A stretch of DNA of 64,000 bases, taken from assembly GCA_040285825.1 (NCBI GenBank), contig JAUPSS010000002.1, forward strand, positions 2,914,001 through 2,978,000. Direction: 5' to 3'. The translations under genes and the position numbers were made by a program. The notes under the pieces were generated by a model. The model was given only the letters and a program-made list of their open reading frames with translations. It was not told the DNA's origin and made no database searches. The first letter of the stretch is position 1. Each line of letters opens with the position of its first letter. This stretch comes from Eukaryota sp. TZLM1-RC. Its lineage: Eukaryota > Metamonada: BaSk clade. Below, piece after piece: positions 61,226 through 64,000 of this stretch.

Positions 61226-63172
61226 AAAAAATATACACACCTAACCCATGTTTTGTTTTGAAATATAATGTTTTTATTATTTCGCAAACAGAAAAGCTCT
61301 TTTATATTTACAATAATGTTTTTCGTAAAATATAATTGATTTTGGTGTTTGAGAAACAATGTTGGGACAAGTTTTTTCTTTCCTCCTCTAAAAAGTCAAT
61401 TGTTTTACATTATAAGCCCAGGAGTTTTGGTTTTGTTTTCATTATCACAAATCTGCTGTTTTATTATCTTTTTTATTTAATTAAATTGATTAATTACTGT
61501 TTTTGAGATTAATGTTTCAGTTATCATCCTTTTGATGGTTTAATTGAGAAAATCACCAGACAATAAGCAACGAATATTGAATGACTTGAAACAAAAATGC
61601 TTTAATCTTTTTCATCTGATTCAACACACACTGATGAATTTCCACTGAACCGATGCATCAAACTGATGTTATCAAGAACAGAAAACCTGGTCACTCATTG
61701 TTAGTTACATCTGAATAACACTTTGGAAGAATAACATGTTTCGAATAACACGTATATAATGTGGTATTAGTAAATCAATGGGTGATAGTACTTTTAGGTG
61801 CCAATCTTTAACTAGTGAAATAGGAGACAGTGAAGGTAAATACAAAAGAGACTGTTTGGAGAGAGACGTTCAAAATTGGGACATGTCTGTTTTCAACCTT
61901 TCGAAGATCAATTAGACAGTCAACATGCGTAGACTACGTTTTGCGGGCTGTTTTGCTGTGGTGGTGTCTAGCATGGGGGCATTGATATCTACATCGTCTC
62001 TTAGAAGGGGTGATCCTATACATGTTGGACGACCGTTCACAGTTGATCTGTTGGGACTCCTCCTCTTCCAGTGGATATCTTTCAGTTGCATTTTTTATGA
62101 GCAAATACTTCCATGACAAGATCGCTCTCACCAGAACAATGTTGTCAATCATTACTTTCACTTCTGCACGAATTGTCATGTAATCTGTTGGCCATGATCT
62201 CCAACAGCACAAACCTTTCATACCTGTTCTTCCGGAACAGATCTTCATTACATTCCCTGTACGAATCTCAGCAGTGGTGTTGTTATGGCTAACTGCGATG
62301 ATATGTTTTGTTCTATTTCTCTTTGATTTGGGCATTAAGTTCAAAAAAGATACATTTTTAGCTGCTGGGTTTTTATTTTTTATCAGTTTCTACACTCATT
62401 TCTGATGCGATATTTCCTTGAGATATTGAGCTATTTGCTGATCTTTGTTGCATTTTTCACAATTTCATCAAAACCTGTTCAGTCTCTAGGTTGTGTCCTG
62501 AATGATTAAGAACAATCTTGCAAGTAATTTGAACAAGCAAATGGGAGGGCACCCACTGGCAAAGGATATCATTTGAGGTATCAAACTCCATTCCATATTA
62601 TTCGTTCATGCAACTGATTGAGCCACGCTTCTAAACACAGAGTCGTAAGGTTTGGAATATGAACAATCAACAAATTGATGACAATTAAATACGGTTCTTA
62701 TTTAGACTGTGCTTCTTCAAAACAAAGTGGTTGTATCACTTCGCTCCTTGAGATTTTTGGCTAACAGAATCATTATAAGAACAGTTGTAGTAACTTCATT
62801 TGTTATATTATGTCCCAATTTGGATACTAGCACAAATTCACATGAACAATATGAATAGTATGTCCTCTGGATTTGTTCAAAAACTTTGGATTCGCCCACG
62901 GTTGATTTTAGATTTTCGGTGTCAATTATTCTTGTTTTAAAAATTATAATGTCACTTAAAATCAACTTCAATGTTATAATGTAGAACATGTGGCCAGTTT
63001 TTCTTTCCATTGACACAATCACCAATTTGTTCGTCATCAACAGATAATCCGTTGTTCTTTGCTGTTTTTTATACAAGTATGACCATCCATCTCATGTAAT
63101 TGACTTAGTATTGAGAATATTAAAAACAATTCTATTTTTGACTGGAATTCTTATTGAGAAACAAAACCCCAT
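61226..63172. other. Gene-poor region with one doubtful minus-strand frame
   Basis: A 136-codon minus frame at 61934-62344 (start MPKSKRNRTKHIIAVSHNNT, later ERYPLEEEESQQIN) has uneven composition and no recognised domain; a second minus frame of 119 codons at 62717-63076 likewise. I would not call either a gene. No RNA seen. Confidence 0.4.
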
Positions 63173-64000
63173 CTAGAATTCAATATTCTCCAAACAAGCG
63201 TCACTATTACTAAACCTACTCACAGCATTACGTTCATTTTCTACACCAATAGCTAAAAGTGCCTTTGAAATCATTGTTGGAATTGACTTCAAAATGCAAA
63301 AAACAATTCTATTTAACCTGAAAGTGGAATTCATTGTTTTACCAGACCTATTCAGTAACACTTCTTTGAAATTTTCAAAAAAAATGCAACCCTGAAGGTC
63401 CAATATTGCCAAAAAGAGAAATTGCAAACGGTACAAACAGATATTTCACATATTCCACTCTACCTAACTGTGCCAAAGGTTCTTCATATTTTTTATCTTC
63501 TTTTTTTCGGCGTTAGATAACAGCGAATCAGCGGAATACACTAAACGAGCAGCATCATTTTTGCAAACATCAATTGAGACAAGATCCACAACATTGAGAA
63601 CACCATCGATTCCTAGAGCTACTAAATCTGCCCGTCTTTTACCAAAAGAATCATCAGTTTGATCTGAAGACAGCTTATGTACTGATAGCTCAATAAATGC
63701 CTCTATATTGAAACTTTTGCCCATGGCATATAATTGATCACGAACTGAGTCATGAACAAGTGAGCAAAAAGTTATAAAATACTTACAGTTTAAAATATGG
63801 GAAAGCGTAACAACACTCTTGCAGCCACAAATTAAATCATTTGGCAAAGAACAAAGCCATAGAAAACATCTCATTCTCATTGCAGTGGTCCATTGGTGAT
63901 CATTGAGTAGAAGGCCATAAATGTTGGGAATTTGGAAGATTAGGCAACTTGAGCAACTGTCTTCAAGATCAATCAAAAAGTTTGCAAAAACGGGATTTTT
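63173..64000 (-). mobile_element. Non-LTR retrotransposon 3' fragment, family A (cut by window edge)
   Basis: Minus frames 63976-63464 and 63436-63173, nearly identical to the 29765-30730 copy: DHQWTTAMRMRCFLWLCSLP, the zinc knuckle LICGCKSVVTLSHILNCKY, LVHDSVRDQLYAMGKSFNIE, GKRRADLVALGIDGVLNVVD, then FENFKEVLLNRSGKTMNSTF and LENIEF-stop. Few frame breaks (one near 63440-63480). Continues beyond the right window edge. Confidence 0.88.

Noticed and set aside
61934-62344. Minus frame starting MPKSKRNRTK, like the start of the ribosome factor Mrt4
   Set aside because: Similarity ends after about ten residues; none of the later Mrt4 motifs appear in any frame, even allowing mini-introns.
1-64000. 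CRISPR arrays, bacterial operons, ribosome binding sites
   Set aside because: The DNA is eukaryotic: spliceosomal introns, TFIIB, kinesin and proteasome genes. No regularly spaced repeats of CRISPR type were seen.
1-64000. tRNA and rRNA genes
   Set aside because: I looked for T-loop (GGTTCRAATCC) and box A patterns by eye and found none that fold convincingly; a tRNA scan would be decisive.

Overview
The window is nuclear DNA from a small-genomed unicellular eukaryote, AT-rich and using the standard genetic code. This is shown by conserved single-copy eukaryotic genes: eIF2B-alpha, a kinesin, a G3BP-like protein, a TFIIB-family factor, a PGAP2-like membrane protein, prefoldin 6, RPL39, RPL24, RPN8, RFT1, striatin, Hsp70s and a phospholipase B-like protein. 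Most are intronless. Seven introns could be read out of split genes (two each in prefoldin 6, RPL39 and RPL24, one in RPN8). They are only 28-34 nt long, start GTTTGT or GTAT, and mostly end in a fixed CTYAT-NNN-AG motif. A phospholipase B-like gene holds one longer intron. I cannot name the species; tiny introns with a fused branch point and 3' splice site suggest a reduced, possibly anaerobic, protist, but that is inference.

Layout. 1-7.3 kb: a retrotransposon tail, eIF2B-alpha with a Fanzor remnant just upstream, a kinesin, a G3BP-like gene and a diverged retrotransposon remnant. 7.4-15.1 kb: compact housekeeping genes. 15.6-31 kb: a repeat-rich stretch with many decayed non-LTR retrotransposon 3' ends, an F-box/LRR-like gene, a SIR2-like protein and a PPP phosphatase ending in a CaaX box. 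31.4-38 kb: RPN8, and directly upstream on the same strand a decayed Fanzor, a family B DNA polymerase exonuclease remnant and a Ulp1-like protease gene split by a hAT transposon with an exact 8-bp target duplication. 39.7-41.8 kb: RPL24 and RFT1. 42-48 kb: a TA-flanked inverted-repeat element with a retrotransposon piece inserted in it, more retrotransposon tails, a tandem repeat, a coiled-coil gene and a third Fanzor remnant. 50-58.4 kb: a palindromic locus with two divergent pairs, each an Hsp70 and a highly diverged Hsp70-like partner sharing a 75-bp promoter; the central 1.8 kb of each pair is nearly identical while the outer parts are old paralogues. 59-61 kb: striatin. The window ends in retrotransposon tails.

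The retrotransposon pieces share one architecture: end of the reverse transcriptase, a CxC...HxxxC zinc knuckle and a restriction-like endonuclease domain. All visible copies are truncated at the 5' side. At least six sequence groups (A-F, my labels) can be told apart.

The most notable items are the Hsp70/pseudo-Hsp70 palindrome with its apparent gene-conversion tract, the Fanzor remnants that all sit just upstream of host genes in the same orientation, the Ulp1/polB/Fanzor cluster, the RPL24 start codon split by an intron, and the SIR2-like protein.
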